This document shows positions 13,301 through 26,905 of a stretch of DNA of 64,000 nucleotides, piece by piece (positions within the stretch are counted from its first letter, which is position 1; each line of letters begins with the position of its first letter). The stretch comes from Casuarina equisetifolia (taxonomy: Eukaryota > Streptophyta > Magnoliopsida > Fagales > Casuarinaceae). The position numbers and the translations under genes are program-made. The notes beneath the pieces are model-generated. The model saw only the letters and a list, made by a program, of their open reading frames with translations. It was not told where the DNA came from and searched no databases. The stretch spans positions 16,927,583 through 16,991,582 of the forward strand of contig CM052359.1 in the NCBI GenBank assembly GCA_028551475.1, in the 5' to 3' direction.

Positions 13301-16300
13301 AAATAAGACAATCATGAAAACTGCTTTCAGTGACTAGCATATTGCCTTAGTTCTCAACATAACAATGTATGGGTACTGCACTTTCATAATAATTTTTTGA
13401 CGAACTGCACTACATTTTCAAGACATTCAAATATAAGTAGTACATGATCACTTTTTCCATACTACATTCAAAATAATTCTTATTTTTTAGTGGGGTGAGA
13501 GTTGAATTCTTTTGAAAAACTCATTTCTTGACTCTGCAAATTTCTATGGAAAAGAAACCGGCCCTTTTTAGAAACCTAAAACCCCACTATGCAAAAAGGA
13601 AATCATTTTTTTAAATTACCTATTTGAGAGGTAACCCGAAACGTTTTTCAGAACCAAACTATAGTATCATAGTTGCTGGGATATACTGCATTCATCCATG
13701 AAAGTGCAAAACTTTTCTGCTTCTCTATAATATCTGGGTTTGTCTGTACTGCATCCCAGGTTTGTCTGTTTCTCTGCTTTTTTCCCCTTCTTGCTATTTC
13801 TGCACTTCTACATCTGAAGTACACACATAGCAATAGCAGCATCTATAAGGGAAGTAGAGCACACAAAAATGATAAAACTTCAAGGGTAGTAAGTGCTAAC
13901 TCTTATACTCATTCACTTACTGAAACTTTGGCTGATGAATATCTTATATTTCCTTTGCATAATTGTTTGCATGAAACAATCAATTTTCTATGGTACTATA
14001 AACCTTGCAAAAGTTTTCGCTATTTACTCCATATACTTGTGCATTTTTTTTAACAACGCTAGTCTTCCTTCAAAATTTTCAAATGAAAACACATTGTGAC
14101 CGGTTCAGCCATATGAGATCAAGTTTTTAACATAAAACAGTTGTGTGTAACTCTCTTGAAACTCTTATACCAATCTTGATACCAAAACCTCAAGGGAACT
14201 TTACAACTCATACACACATGTTTCTCTGAACAAGTAAAGATGCTGATCATCCTGATAAAACCTTTACAAAACTGTCTCTTTGAACATATGAAGCTGCGTG
14301 TGATCTTTATAAAATCTTCAAAACAAACTGACTAGTAATTTTCTTTGTGAAGCTAACCTTCCGTACTGTGACATCATTCCACGGTTCATTCATATAATAT
14401 TTTTGAAGTTGCTCACACTTTTGGCAGTTTGTTAATTTCTCAAATCTTTCATACTATCAAACTGAACCTTTACTGGAATATGATTTTTGATCTATATCTA
14501 CTTCTCTGATCACGCACTGGTTTCGTAATAATTGAGAAGTACCATTTATCTCTTTATGAAGCATGTGTCCTGAAAATACTTTTAATGATTGAATCTCATT
14601 GAGGTTCAACACATCATTCTGACACACAGTGCCTATAGTAGCTATTCTCTTGCTTATATATTCTGCTGTCCCTCTCTATTGATTCAGGAAGAGCTTCGTT
14701 ACTGCACAAGGCAGTTTACTGTGTGATCATTCAGTACCCAAGGTACCTTTCTCGGCTTCTCTCATTGCAACGTCAATCAAGTACTATCCTTCTTCTATTT
14801 TACTCTTGTTCTGAGCAAGGAGCACTTGTTTGTAATAGCTGTAAAGCATATTCTCTACATTTTTCCATCTTATATTGAGGGGGAGTTTGTTGTTCTGTGC
14901 ATATCTTGTATTTCATACCTAATGCCTACACAGACCTTTGTTGCGTACTCCAATATGTCCAATCTATTATTGATTGCACTGTATACTTGGCTATGTCATC
15001 CTCTTACGAAGTAGTACATGTGTCTTTTTTCCAATCATGCTTCCATCTATTACATGTTTTTCTGCGGGGGTGATCACTGTTCATGACGTATGCTTAATGA
15101 GAGGGGGAGCTGCCTCACACGAATTTATTATGCAGTTCTCTGTCATTGCATGATCTCAATGATAATCTGCCACCTGCTGCATTAGTCTTTTTTGGCTGGC
15201 AGTATTCTTTTAAAATGTCAAAGCTTTTTAACTCAAATGCCATCTCCTTCACCTATGCACCATCTCCTGCATTCTTTTGCGTAAACGTGAGCTTTATTCC
15301 TATCTCTATGATTGATCCATGCTAGATGTCTACTTAAGGGGGAAAGGTTTGAGGTGTTGATGATGAAAAAGGGGGAGATAGGCCGTGTATATGATTCTGT
15401 ATGTGATGTTATGATGTTGTATGACTTTGTATAGTGTGTTGTACTGCTTTTGTTCTATCATGAGAACGCTATACAGATTGTGCTGAACGTTACAACATCT
15501 ACCCACTATATGTTTCAATTGTGCTGAATTCATATTGTTTTCATCATCATAAAAAAGGGAGATTGTTGGAATATGAGCATTAATATTTTTTATGGTGATC
15601 TTGATTAAGGATAATATGGAAATTTAGCGTGATAAATTCATGTAATATATTAGTGTGATAATATCATTTTCATGACCATTGTTCATTGAAGAAAATATTC
15701 CTTGTGGCTATATTAGATTATATTTGGAGGAATATTGCATTATATGGCCTCTATGCTTTATTTGTTAATGAACCAAATACTTTGAGAATATTATTTGTAT
15801 TGGTTCAAATTTATCAAAGGCCAAGTTAATGAGCTGGACTGTACTAAACTCACTCTGTGATCCAGCCCCTCAAAGAAAAAGAAGCCTAAGCCCCGTGTGA
15901 ATGAAAAGTTGGCCCGCAGACTACCCTAAGAAGATTGCTGGAGAAGGAACTCTTGAGGCAACTTGTCAAAATTTGAGGAGAAGAATACGGACCCTGGCTG
16001 TCATTTGATGAGGACAAGGAATTCAAATGGCTCGTTACTTTAAAAGCCTCTACAGAACCATAATAAAGAAAGGACAAGGAATTTAATGTGAGAAAGAACC
16101 GGATCCTGCATAGGTTGCACGAATCAAAATGTGATCTTTTGACCACTTAACCAAACAACATCATTTGATGAGACACTCTTGGAGACTTTGACAAGATCTT
16201 TCACACGGTCACTTTCTCTCTCTCTCTCAGAAACAAGAAAACCCTCTCTTCCTTTGTGCAAATTGCGATCTACCTCTCTCTCATCCTTCCATCTCTGTTG

Positions 16301-16545
16301 AGTTGCAGAGACTTGCAACGGCTATTAACATTTTTTCAATTGTTGATTGTCAAATGCTTTAATGGTTCAATTCTTACTTGTATAAAGAGGAGAGAACAAC
16401 ACGAAGAAAAAAAGGAAAAAAATGACACAAAAAGGGATTGAGTTTTCCTACTACTAATTTTAGATTTGCAATTGCTGTTTAAACTACATCTACTGATTTG
16501 ATCTATTTTATAACTATTTCTATAATATTGGTAGTCAGTGCAAGA
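10376..16545 (+). mobile_element. SIRE/Maximus-like Ty1/copia element, 3' portion (fossil)
   Basis: The region ends in an LTR (15564 to about 16545) preceded by a polypurine tract. Further upstream lie several GGGGGAG-type purine tracts, near 11943, 14877, 15102, 15336 and 15371. Repeated polypurine tracts after pol, and a CATCATCA..AGGGAGATTGTTGG junction, are hallmarks of the SIRE/Maximus lineage. No gag or pol domain could be read between 10.4 and 15.5 kb and no matching 5' LTR was seen, so this is a broken 3' part or a large non-autonomous derivative. The left edge is uncertain: the interval start is only where the preceding repeats end. Confidence 0.6.
15564..16545 (+). repeat. LTR of the SIRE-like element
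   Basis: It starts TGTTGGAATATGAGC directly after the purine tract AAAAAAGGGAGAT. The right edge is a guess (a CA near 16545). A CT-rich stretch lies at 16211-16230 and a TATA-like GTATAAAGAGG at about 16380. Confidence 0.55.
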
Positions 16546-18788
16546 AATCCCTAGAAACCAATGATTGTATCATTTGTTCATTATGTTTTCTTAAATTAGT
16601 TTGTTTGATCTCTACTGAGGACTCGTAAACTTTGTATTGTGTAATATGTAGGATTATAGGAGAACTTTTGATAGAATGTTAAAGGGGGTGGGGTGGATGG
16701 TTTGTCCAACTACTTAAAAATAGTTAGACCCTTTGATTGGTTTATCAAAAAGGATGGGTTGGAAGAGATTTTCCAATCACTTAAAAAAGGGGATTGTGTG
16801 CACTTTCTCTATTAGTTCTCTACTTGGATGTTTGAATGCATTCCTTATGTATATAGATATATATATATACAAAGGTGTCATCAGATTTTAGCTTGACTTT
16901 GTATACTCATTTGCAACCTATGAGTATAATATGTGTTGGTGGAGGAAGTAGTTCCATGCTTGATTTTAATTAAGGCAATAGATTATTTTGCCATAGCAGT
17001 ATGCCAATGAGAATCTTTAGATGCTTTTGTATAGTTTTGAGGTTCAATATATTGATGTATAGGAGTAAGAGCATATATTTGATTGCATAATGAAGTGCGT
17101 TTTGTAATGGTCCCCCTTTTGAGTTTTATAACCATGGAATTCCTATTTGTAGAATATTTTGGTAATATCTTAGGTGCTACAATTTATTATGTATCTAGTG
17201 AGTTATGTGAAGGTTGCGTAGAGTTTTCTTGATGAATTTTGGGATAGGTATGAGAAAGATCGGAGGGTAATGGCAATATAGGATTGTTGCCACGAGATTG
17301 TCTTTCCATTTTTTGTTTAAAAGGAATTTTCTTTCGTCAAATAGGGCATATGCAATAATAAAAATTGTTTGTGTAGACAAAGGCAATGATAACTTTTATA
17401 CCTTATAGGATATCCAAGAAAAACACAAGATTTGGAACATAAATGTAGTTTATTATGAGTATAAGGTTACATATATGGAAATACCAAACATTTAAGTGTC
17501 CGTAAATGAGATGTGTCAGGTGTTTGTTGAAATAATTTTTCCCAAGGACTTGTGTTATCTAGGATTGGGCTTGGCAGATGATTAATGATATTTATTGCAT
17601 TTTCAAAAATAAAATCCCAGCATTGAAGTGGCATAGTACTGTGATTGATCATTGATAAGCCAAATATGGTAATATGCCAATCTTTTCTTTTTGCAATCCC
17701 ATCTTGAAAAGGTGCATAGAGGCTTGATATATGTTGAAAAATATTCTTATTAGATAACAAAGTTTTGAAAGCAATAGATGAAATAGTGACATGTTTGATT
17801 CTTAACAAACGTTTGAAAATTTTGGAAGATTTGGAGAAACTTATCTTTAGTTTTCATACAATATAACTATATAAATTTGAATAGTCATCAATAAAACATA
17901 TATAGTATTGATTCCTTTGGGTTGTTATGATGGATGTAAGCCCCTATATATCAAAATAGACAAATTCCAAAGGAGCATATAATATATGGGTTGTAAATAA
18001 ATAAGTCGGATGAATATTTTAGTGATTCTACAAATATTGCAAGATATAAGAATTTTTCCAATAAACTGAGCATTCATTAAGTGTAATAGTCTTATTACAT
18101 TTGGATAATAGAGATGGCCTAGTCTAGAATAAAATAATGATTGTAAAAAAACACTATGGGGGACTAATGATTGTTGCTCAAGTTAAGGTGATAGAGTCTA
18201 TTATTAACTAGTCCATGGAGTAGGATCCCATAGTTAGACTTTGTGTAGTACAAAAATTAGAATAAAATAAGAAAACACAATAGTTATTTTTTTGTAAATT
18301 TTGAAACAAATAAAATTTTTTTTTTATCATATTTAGCACAATAAGGACATTAGAAATATTGAAATTTCTAGAGTTTGATAAATTTCTAGACTTTGGGAAA
18401 GGGTGTGTCGAACCTTTGACCTAGTGTACTTGTAAATTAGGGGCTCCTTAGCTTCCTACTAAGCCAAGGGGATGGCCTTGGACTTGTTTGAGTTATTGGA
18501 GGTGCCATTCCATCTCCCATCATAACATCTTGATCACTATCATATTTGAGTAGGTGATTAATATCAAAAGTATTTGGAAAAATATGGTTTATTGCACTAT
18601 AATAAGGAAACTAGTTAATTTCTTTTGAGGTTAGGATTTGTGATGTTTGTTGTGAAGCCTTATGAACAACATTGGCCTGTAGATGTTATGGTATTATACT
18701 TAGAAGTGGAGGCTAAATTGATAATAATGTGCAAGATTTCCTGGTTTGCAACATATTTGATAAAGGACATTTCTACAAGGTTTACTAT

Positions 18789-19156
18789 TGAAAGAATTTG
18801 ATCAATTTACAAAGTATCAACTGGAAATTGGTGAGAAACATAAGAACCTTAATTTTGAGAAACCCTAATTTCTGGAAAAATTCCTAATAATGATTTCATT
18901 AATTTTGGTAAGAGTAAATGCATGATTGTTTATACAGTACAAACAAAAAGAAAATATACACAAAATTGCAACAATTTTCTTTACAAATTTACATGATCAA
19001 ATGGGGAAAGTTTTCCAACAACGAGCGGTGGCAATCACGGACTTGCTTGATCACGCACAAACGTGAGGCAATGACTGTTGACATGTCCCTAGGGTTGATG
19101 TGGCATAAATGTGGTTGAAGATGTGGTTAATGATGTGGCAACTAACTTTTCTAACA
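18789..19156 (-). repeat. Element A 3' LTR
   Basis: Plus-strand edges are TGAAAGAATTTGATCAAT and ACTTTTCTAACA, matched at both ends by the copy at 24163-24518. Confidence 0.92.
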
Positions 19157-20337
19157 TCCCTCCACAAGCTAAAAGGGCAATATGAATCATCAGCTTAGAA
19201 TGAAGAAGCTTGAAACGAGTGGAGGAAGAGACCTTTGATGAAGATGTCAACAAGCTGGTTAACCGAGGAAATGAATTGGAAAAAGAGCTAGCCACGAGCT
19301 AGGCTTTCTTGAACACAATGAAAATTGATGTTGATGTGCATGGTTTGAGCATGGAAGACTGGATTGGTTGTCAAGTAGAAGGCATACATGTTGCTGCAAT
19401 AGAGGGTTGGAGGCTGAGGTGTAAAGGTGTGGAGGTTACGAAGAAGATACTCAATCCATGTGAGTTCTATAGTAGTGTCACCCAATGATTTGTATTCAGC
19501 TTTTGTGCTGGAGAGAGTTACAATGTGTTGCTTGTAAGAACTCTAGGAGATAAGATTTCGACTAAGGTAGATGCATAAACCACCAACTGAATGTTGACTA
19601 TCAAAATTGTTGGCCCAACCAACATCAAAAAAGGCATGGAACAATATGGAGGGGTTGCAAGTGAGAAAAAGACCAAGCTGTGGAGTAGCTATCATGTAGC
19701 GAATGATACGCTTCACCATTTGCCAATGAGTAGTGGTAGGGCAGTGGAGGAACTAACATGTGGTGTTGATAGAGTAAGCAATGTATGGTTGAGTGAGAGT
19801 GAGAGTGCCGACAATGTTGCGGTAGAGCATGAGATTTGCTAGAGGTTCCCTAGAGTGGACAAACAAGGATTCATCGGTTGAACATGGAGTGGAGATGGCC
19901 TTGGCATTACTCATCTTGGTGCAGGTCAGAATATCCAAAATGAACTTGGCTTGATGAAGAATATGGCCATTGGCAGTGGGTGAACTTCAATTCCAAGAAA
20001 GTAGTGGATGAGACTTAGGTCCTTGAGTGCAAACTCATGATGAAGTACCTAAAGAAGAGTAGAGAACGGTGCTTGTGGAGAGCTAGTCAGAATAATATCA
20101 TTCGCATAAACAAGGAGGAGAAAATTGTACCACGGGTATGGAGATTGAATAATGATGTGTTTGCCAACAATATCACAAAGCCTAGAGAGACCAAAAAGGA
20201 GCTCAGTTGTTGGTACTAGGCATGGGGTACTTACTTTAGGCTATAGAGAGAGCGGTATAAGCAACAAACATGGCAAGGGCCCTCAGGGTTGACAGAGCCC
20301 TGGGGCTATGTCATGTAGATGACTTTAAAGAGATGAT

Positions 20338-21052
20338 TGTTGGATTGGTATCAAAACTTGGTGAAAGAAATGGTTTTCTGAAGTCTTTGCTTTGGCCTTT
20401 AAACAATTTTTTTTTCACTTGTGACACTTGAACAAGTTAACAAACATGTAGATGAAACATAAACAAGGACTATACAATTCAAGAACACCAATGTTTTATG
20501 TGGTTTGTCCAAATGTTGCCTACATCCACAAGGAAAGCAGGGAAAATGTCTTTATTGATATGCAAGAGAGTATATAAGGTTTAAGTACATTTCACTATCT
20601 GTACAACACAATAACATCACCTTTTCTCATCTACAAGAAGTTTTTTTTTAGTGTTTGACTACAAAATCATACAGGAAACACCTTTTACTCACTACACAAA
20701 GCCATTTTTACAAATTCTACACCGTTTTGCTTCAACTTTTTTGTAGAATTTTATTCCTTCTATTTAGTTCTAATCCTTTCTAGTTTTCTCTCGTTTTTCT
20801 TACTTCCTTACTTTCTAGATCTCTCCTTCTATATGTTAATTGCAAACTAGAAAGATTTGAAGCAACCACTGATCAGAGAATAACATTTTCCATGACAAAA
20901 TTGTAACACAATAAATAAAAAAGACAATTGTTTATAGTAAGAACTTGTTGACTGTCCATGCTATTACATTAGCAAGTTGACTTGCTAGAAACTTCTCTCA
21001 TAAATGATTAGAACACGTCAATAGTACACATATTATAAGTCATACTACGACA
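20338..21052 (-). mobile_element. Solo LTR inserted in RT of element A
   Basis: A 715-bp block with TG..CA ends (plus strand TGTTGGATTGG..ACTACGACA) splits the copia RT just after the conserved QLDVSN-type region; RT-like sequence resumes on the other side. Flanking 5-mers are ATGAT (20333-20337) and GTGAC (21053-21057), alike at three of five positions with two transition differences, as expected of an aged target duplication. Composition in minus sense (AATAAAG, then GTGGATGTAGGCAA) resembles copia LTRs. There is no internal coding part. Confidence 0.7.
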
Positions 21053-24000
21053 GTGACCATGGAAGAAGATATTAGAGACATCCAGTTGATAAATGGGCTA
21101 GGGCAAGTACAATGTGAACAATGACAGGCTTCACCATAAGGTTAAGGGTTTCAATGTAGTTAATACCTTCTTGTTGATGAAAGCCCTTAGCCATGAGATG
21201 GGTTATGTAGCGCTTTAGTGAACCATCATATTTGAGCTTGACCTTGACCTTGTAGATCCATTTACAACTAATGGGTTTTACACTAGGAGGAAGGGGGACT
21301 AAGGCCTATGTACCATTGCAAAGAAGAGTCATGTACTCAATAGCCATAACATCAAGCTAGTGAGCCTCTTGAATAGCCTGACAGTAACAAGTGGGTTTGG
21401 GGTAGGAACTGGTGGAGGCAATAAGGGTAATGGTATGGTCATGGGTGAAATTATGGCGAGTGATGGTGCCATACTAGAGGTGAGTCATTAGGTGAGAGGG
21501 TAGTGGAGGAAGGACAAAGGGGCAAGGGGATTAGGGGAAGGTGGAGAGATGGGAAGGTTTAAGGGAGGTTCCCAAGGAGGTGAGTCATTTGCTAGAGGGG
21601 ATGGCAAGGGAGGTGGGGGAATGGGAACCAATGATATAGGAGAATTTGGTGAAGGGGAGTTTGCCTGGGGTGTGGGAGGGGGAGAGAGATGGTGGTAACA
21701 AAAGCTCTCCTTAAGAAACATAACATTGATAATAATGTAGATGCAATTAGTGACAAGACAATAACAATAGTACACGTGGTAACCACAAGGATAGCCAAGA
21801 AAGATGCATGCATGTGACTAAGGAGTAAGTTTATAGGGAGTATATGGACAGAGGTAAGGGAAAACCACAACCAAAGACTTGGAGGTAGGAAATATTAGGA
21901 GGGTGGTGGAGCAAAGTTTTCCACAAAGAAAGATTATGGAAGATGGGTGTAGGTAGGTGGTTGATGAGAAAGACAACAGTTTCAAAGGTGAAGTCCTAAA
22001 ATCAAGAGGGAACAATGACTTGGGTCATGAGGGTGAGTCTTGTTTCAACGATATGTCGATGCTTACATTCAACAACACCGTTATGAAATGGGAAATAGGG
22101 ACATGAGACTCATTGATGAATGCTAGCGGACTGGAGATAAGTGCAAAAGTTCTTAAATGGGAACTCAGGAGCACATCACATTAAATGGCTTGAAGCACTG
22201 GAGCTAGGTCTCGACAAACTTATGAAAGATAGTGAAAATATTGAAAAATTGGGAACATGTGTGAAATGAATAAAGCTAGGTAAATTAAGATAAATCGTCA
22301 ATGAAATAGACGTAAAATTTATTTATATTGGAAGACTCAACAGGGGAAGAGCCCTATATATTTAAATTAACAAGTTGCAAAGGATGACTTGACCTATAAG
22401 GAGTAGAGGGGTAGGGGTGGCAATGGTTCTTACTAAGAGCACATGCCTTACATGGGGGAAGTGATGAGGGGAAAGTGTAAAGAACATGAGTGGACTTCAA
22501 AAGAGAATTAAGATTGGCGAAGACAAATTACCCAAATGATGGTGCCATAAAAGGAGAGGACTAGTGTGGGAAGCCAAAAAAGCACAAAGGGACACATTAG
22601 ATGACTTGATATGGTAGAGACCATGATCAAGTGTTTTGTAAAGGATAATATGTCCCATAAGAAAAGAAATTGCCCAAAAATGAGTGGTGGAAAAAATAAA
22701 ATAGCAATTATTATCTAACATGAACTTAGAAACATATAAGAGATTTTTGGTGATTGAAGGGACAACTAAAACATTGTGCAATTGAAAGGAAGGTGTGTGA
22801 AGGTTACTTGTGTGAGTGATGGGTAGGTAGACACCACCACCTACGGTGAGTTGCTGGGTACCGATGTAAAGAGTGACACCAGAAAAGACAATGGAGGAGT
22901 TAGTGACACGATGGGAAGCCTTTAAGTTAGGGTGCCAAGATGTGGCATCTAGGGCAGATGGTGGAGGATTGGGGGGGCCATAATGAAAGAAGGGAAGGGG
23001 AAGTTAGGTGTAGTGGGCCTGGGGAGGGAAGTAGGGTGATTGGGTGTTTAGGAAGGTAATATAGGCTTGAGGGGGGTTTTGGGCCTAGGGGGAGAAGTTG
23101 TGGGGGGTTGAAGATGGGATTAAATCACTCTTGATAATTGGACACATGGTGACCAGGTTTGTGGTAGAGGTGGCAATAAGGCTCGTTGCGGTGGTGGCCT
23201 CGTGAATTATTGCGAGTGGGCTAGCAGTTATTAGGTAGGCTAGGGGGAAGCTTGGTTGTGCTAGGTTTGGGTATAGGGGCACGAGAGGTGAAGGCTAGTG
23301 CTAGCTTGCATGCGCATTAGGGCTTGGGCCTAGGTCAGTGCGGGCCAACTAGGCCGTGCTCAAGTGTGGGTTTGGGTGACCCACAAATTGACTTGGGTAG
23401 GTTGCAAATGCTGTTGGTGCAATCAAGGCAGTGCTATGGTCATGGGAATGGCCTTCTTGGGCCAAAATCAAGTTGTGAATGGCCTCACGGCTGAGCTATT
23501 ACGTTTGTTGGAGGATGGAGATTGAGGTTGTGAGGCCATTGTAATCTTCACTTATGCTGCAGAAAACGTGAGTTAGGTACTCATTGTCGAAAACATGGTT
23601 GCCGATGAGGGTGAGTTGGTTGAGAATTTCCTTCATGATGTGAAGGCATTTTGACATTAATCAAAAGATGCAATTGATTGTTTGTAGTTGCAAATGGAGG
23701 GTAAAGGAGCGGGTAGATGACTAAGTCATGTAGGATCACGTGAGATGTGACCACGCGGCAATGGACAAACAAATGTTCCTCAGCTAGGTCATGATAGTGT
23801 TTGTAGAGGTTGCTAGAATTCACCCGAGAGTCGCTTGATCGTGGAAGAGCCACAAATGGTAGGCAAGGTTGGGGGATTTTGTGCCATTAGGCCTAATTAG
23901 GGTTTCAGGTGGTATGGGCTCATGACTATCGAGGATTGACAATAGTTATTGGGAGATAAGGAATGGTAAAAGTCACATCTTCTAAATGACAAAATTAGTG

Positions 24001-24162
24001 TCGTCGAAGTGCTCAGTGGCAATTAGGGCAAGCATCATCGGCATCGTAGAGGCCATTAGAACTATGGGTAAGGGTGGGTTAGGGTTAATGTTTTCCAAAT
24101 TGGGCATATTTTGAAGGGATTTTTCGGAAGGGAGGCATTGGCCATTAGCTCTACCAATACCA

Positions 24163-24518
24163 TGAAAGAATTTGATCAATCTATGAAGGATCGACCAAAA
24201 ATCGATGAGAAACATAAGAACCCTAATTTTGAGAAACCCTAATTTTTGGAAAAATTCCTTATAATGATTTCATTTATTTTGGTCAGATTAAATATATGAT
24301 TTTTTACAAAGTACAAATATAAAGAAAATATACATAAAATTGCAACAATTTTCTTTATAAATTTACATGATTAAATGGGGAAAGTTTTTTGATGATGAGT
24401 TGGGGGCAATCACGGACTCGCTCGATTATGCACGGACGCGAGGTAGCTACTGTTGACATGGCCTTAGGGTGACATGGCACAAATGTGGTTGATGACATGG
24501 TGTTTAACTTTTCTAACA
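24163..24518 (-). repeat. Element A 5' LTR
   Basis: It has the same edges as the copy at 18789-19156. The primer-binding site lies immediately inside it and the ACTAT duplication immediately outside. Confidence 0.92.
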
Positions 24519-25427
24519 ACTATTAGGAGTGAAGGAATGTTCAATAGTATTTGGCACTTGTGACATAGGAGATGTGTGTCGATAGTTGTTCATGGCATTG
24601 AGGCGACCACCAGCAAAGTGGGGAAAGGATTGGATGGTAGCATGGTTGCTTGTAAAAATAGCTGTAGTGGGAGAACCTTAGGTAGCAAGCTTTAAATGAG
24701 CTTCCTAAGTGAGAAGTAAATCACATAAATCTTCACATTGAAAGGACTCTCCTAATATGAATAGTAACAACAATTGTAAGAAGGGCATAAGTTGTGCCAA
24801 GTCCTTGAAGAACATGAGTCAAATACTCATTTTTGGAGATTTTTTCACTAACAAGAGACAACTAATAATTAACAATCTCATCAATTTCCTAGAGAAAGGT
24901 AGTCATCATGTGATGACCTTTGGTTATCATTAAAGATGAAGGTAAAAAGTGAAGACTTCTGTGGAACTATGAGCCAAAAATTTTAATGTATGCCTTTCAA
25001 ATTTTTGCCAAAGTTTTATACTTGGTGACAACAATAATGATAGAGTCGATACTAGTGTTGAAAATCTAGCCTCTGGCAATTTGATCTCTTATATGCCATT
25101 CTTAATAAGTAGGATTAGCATAAGGAGTTATAGTACCCTTGTCATTGGTGTTAGTGATGAACTTAATAGGACAAGGATAGAAGTCGACAACCATCTCGAG
25201 TAAACCATTGGCTTGGAGATAAGGCTCAATGCAAGCCTTCTAAACTAGAAACTTAAGACCTTCCAATCAAATACCAATAAATGGAATAGAGAATGGTCTT
25301 GGATTAGGCAATAGCAAAGTATAAGTAGCACTGCTTGTTGTTGTTGTTGTTGGAAGCCATTGGAGACATTAAAAAACAAAGGATTGAAACAACTTTTGCC
25401 AAAAGGCTAAATTGATACCGAGTTTGA

Positions 25428-25936
25428 ACAATATTTTCCATAAAATATTGTATAAAATAGAATATAAAAAAATAGCACAAAAGAAAAGAAACTTGAAGAA
25501 CAATATAAGAAACTTGAGAGAAAAGCTTTGAATTTGATGATTTTAGTGTACAATTAAATGGCCTTTTTATAGTAATCAAAAATCAAATTGAAGAGGAGAT
25601 AGATTGATTCATGGCAATTAATTTTGTCTATGAATTGCTACAAATTTCTCCCTAAAAATGGCAATCACATGAATACAAAACCGTTTGAACTTTGAAACCA
25701 AAATTACATCAATGAAAGCAATGATTCTTCTCATCTTCTTAGGTAACAGACAGACCATTCTCTTTTGATTGAAAAGTCTTTTATTCTAGCTTTAATGACT
25801 TTCTAGAATGGTCAAAATTCTCAAAGATGCAAAAAAACATGGGGCAAAAGGTTGAAGATGATGCTCATGAAGTACATGTGCATGTCTTTGCTTTGATAGT
25901 CACTTGCCTTGGTGGTGTTGCACGTTTATCATAACA
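25428..25936 (-). repeat. Probable 5' LTR of element B
   Basis: It lies upstream (minus sense) of the primer-binding-like site and gag. On the minus strand it would start TGTTATGATAAACGTG at 25936. There is no second LTR to confirm the edges. Confidence 0.4.
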
Positions 25937-26872
25937 CTATCCTTATATTGGGCCAAATTTAGAATTACGTGGCAAGGCAGCCCACATCACCCTTCAATAG
26001 CTACAATTTCTGGATTTAAATCCAATGATAAAAAAAGGATATTTGTTCCATTGCAATAAAATGGGATATAAACTCGAAGATTGCCTATTCCTCATCAAAT
26101 TTTCCCATTATGGTGTGATCAGTCATAAAAAGAAAAATGTTTTAGATTTGTTAGCTTTCCACCAAAAGAATAGGCCAAGGGCAAGGGGAATAAGCAATTA
26201 ATTGTACATTAATTTATTGGAGAGGGGGATGCCCTAATTCCAACTGTACTTAACAAGTTACTCTATGTTTAAGGTACATCTTCCAAACACTTTTCTAATT
26301 TTACTTTACTTGTAGACTTAGAAGCTAGTGACTATATAATTGATAATTTCAATTGTCTAAAATCCCCTTAGTTAATTGAGCATGAATGTAAAACTGTGCA
26401 ATTGCCTAATGATGAAATTACAGCTATAACATACAATGACCATGTCACCAACCATCAAAATTACCATTTAAATGATGTTTTATATTCTTGATTTTTTCTA
26501 CTAACCTTTTGGCTGCCAAGAAATATACCTTTGAAAATCATAGTTGCATCATCCTTTTGACTGATCATTGTACATTTTAGGACCTTTAAACTGGGAGTAT
26601 GACTGGAGTGGGTGGTGTGAAGCATGACTTATATATCTTAGAGTTACTAAGGAGCAACATTAACATGATTACATAGTAAATAACATTGTATCTTTTGGTT
26701 TTAACAATTTATGTAACAATCTTTAGACTTGTTGTGGATTATAATATTTTGCACCATCATTTAGGACACCTATCTATATTTATTATGTGTATGCTATTTG
26801 ATTCTATTAATGTACGTTCACTAGATTTTACTAAATCATATTTTACATATCCATTGGTAAAACAAACATGTT

Positions 26873-26905
26873 CCCCCCCCCCCCCCCCCCCACCTTTTTT
26901 TTTTT
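26873..26905 (+). repeat. Poly-C run followed by poly-T run
   Basis: Nineteen C in a row (26873-26891), then ACC and about eleven T (26895-26905). It lies inside element D. Homopolymers this long are prone to sequencing error, so the exact length is doubtful. Confidence 0.85.

Larger units (their letters stand above)
18789..24518 (-). mobile_element. Ty1/copia element A, full-length structure, nested in B
   Basis: It has two LTRs (18789-19156 and 24163-24518), both TG..CA, with the same 5-bp target duplication ACTAT outside (18784-18788 and 24519-24523). On the minus strand the 5' LTR is followed by a TGGTAT..AGAGC primer-binding site of the initiator-Met tRNA type (about 24148-24162). A purine tract GTGGAGGGA precedes the 3' LTR. 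Order in minus sense: gag (about 22.9-24.1 kb) with zinc knuckle near 23.1 kb, protease/pre-integrase (about 22.45-22.9), integrase (about 21.49-22.45), RT (about 19.95-21.27, split by a solo LTR) and RNase H (about 19.2-19.6). It is broken in many places; the LTRs differ by very roughly 15% by eye, so it is old. Confidence 0.88.
16875..25936 (-). mobile_element. Ty1/copia element B (old, host of nested element A)
   Basis: Minus-strand copia parts flank element A. Gag start is near 25360 and gag runs to 24519; on the other side of A the integrase lies at about 17190-17810 and the beginning of reverse transcriptase at about 16880-17130. A GGTATCA primer-binding-like site at about 25415-25424 and LTR-like sequence to about 25936 mark its 5' end. 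The 3' end, with most of RT and RNase H, is absent: it stops at a TA-rich run near 16853-16870. It is broken many times and old. Confidence 0.7.

Noticed and set aside
13673-14053. 126-residue open frame in the SIRE-like interior
   Set aside because: Hydrophobic and low-complexity with no domain; the region shows no coding bias. Considered and dropped as an env-like gene.
16853-16870. (TA)n as origin or regulatory element
   Set aside because: A short AT run at the edge of a broken element; nothing supports a function.
21488-22015. Pro-rich minus-strand open frames as an independent gene
   Set aside because: They fall inside the integrase zone of element A and share its orientation and context.
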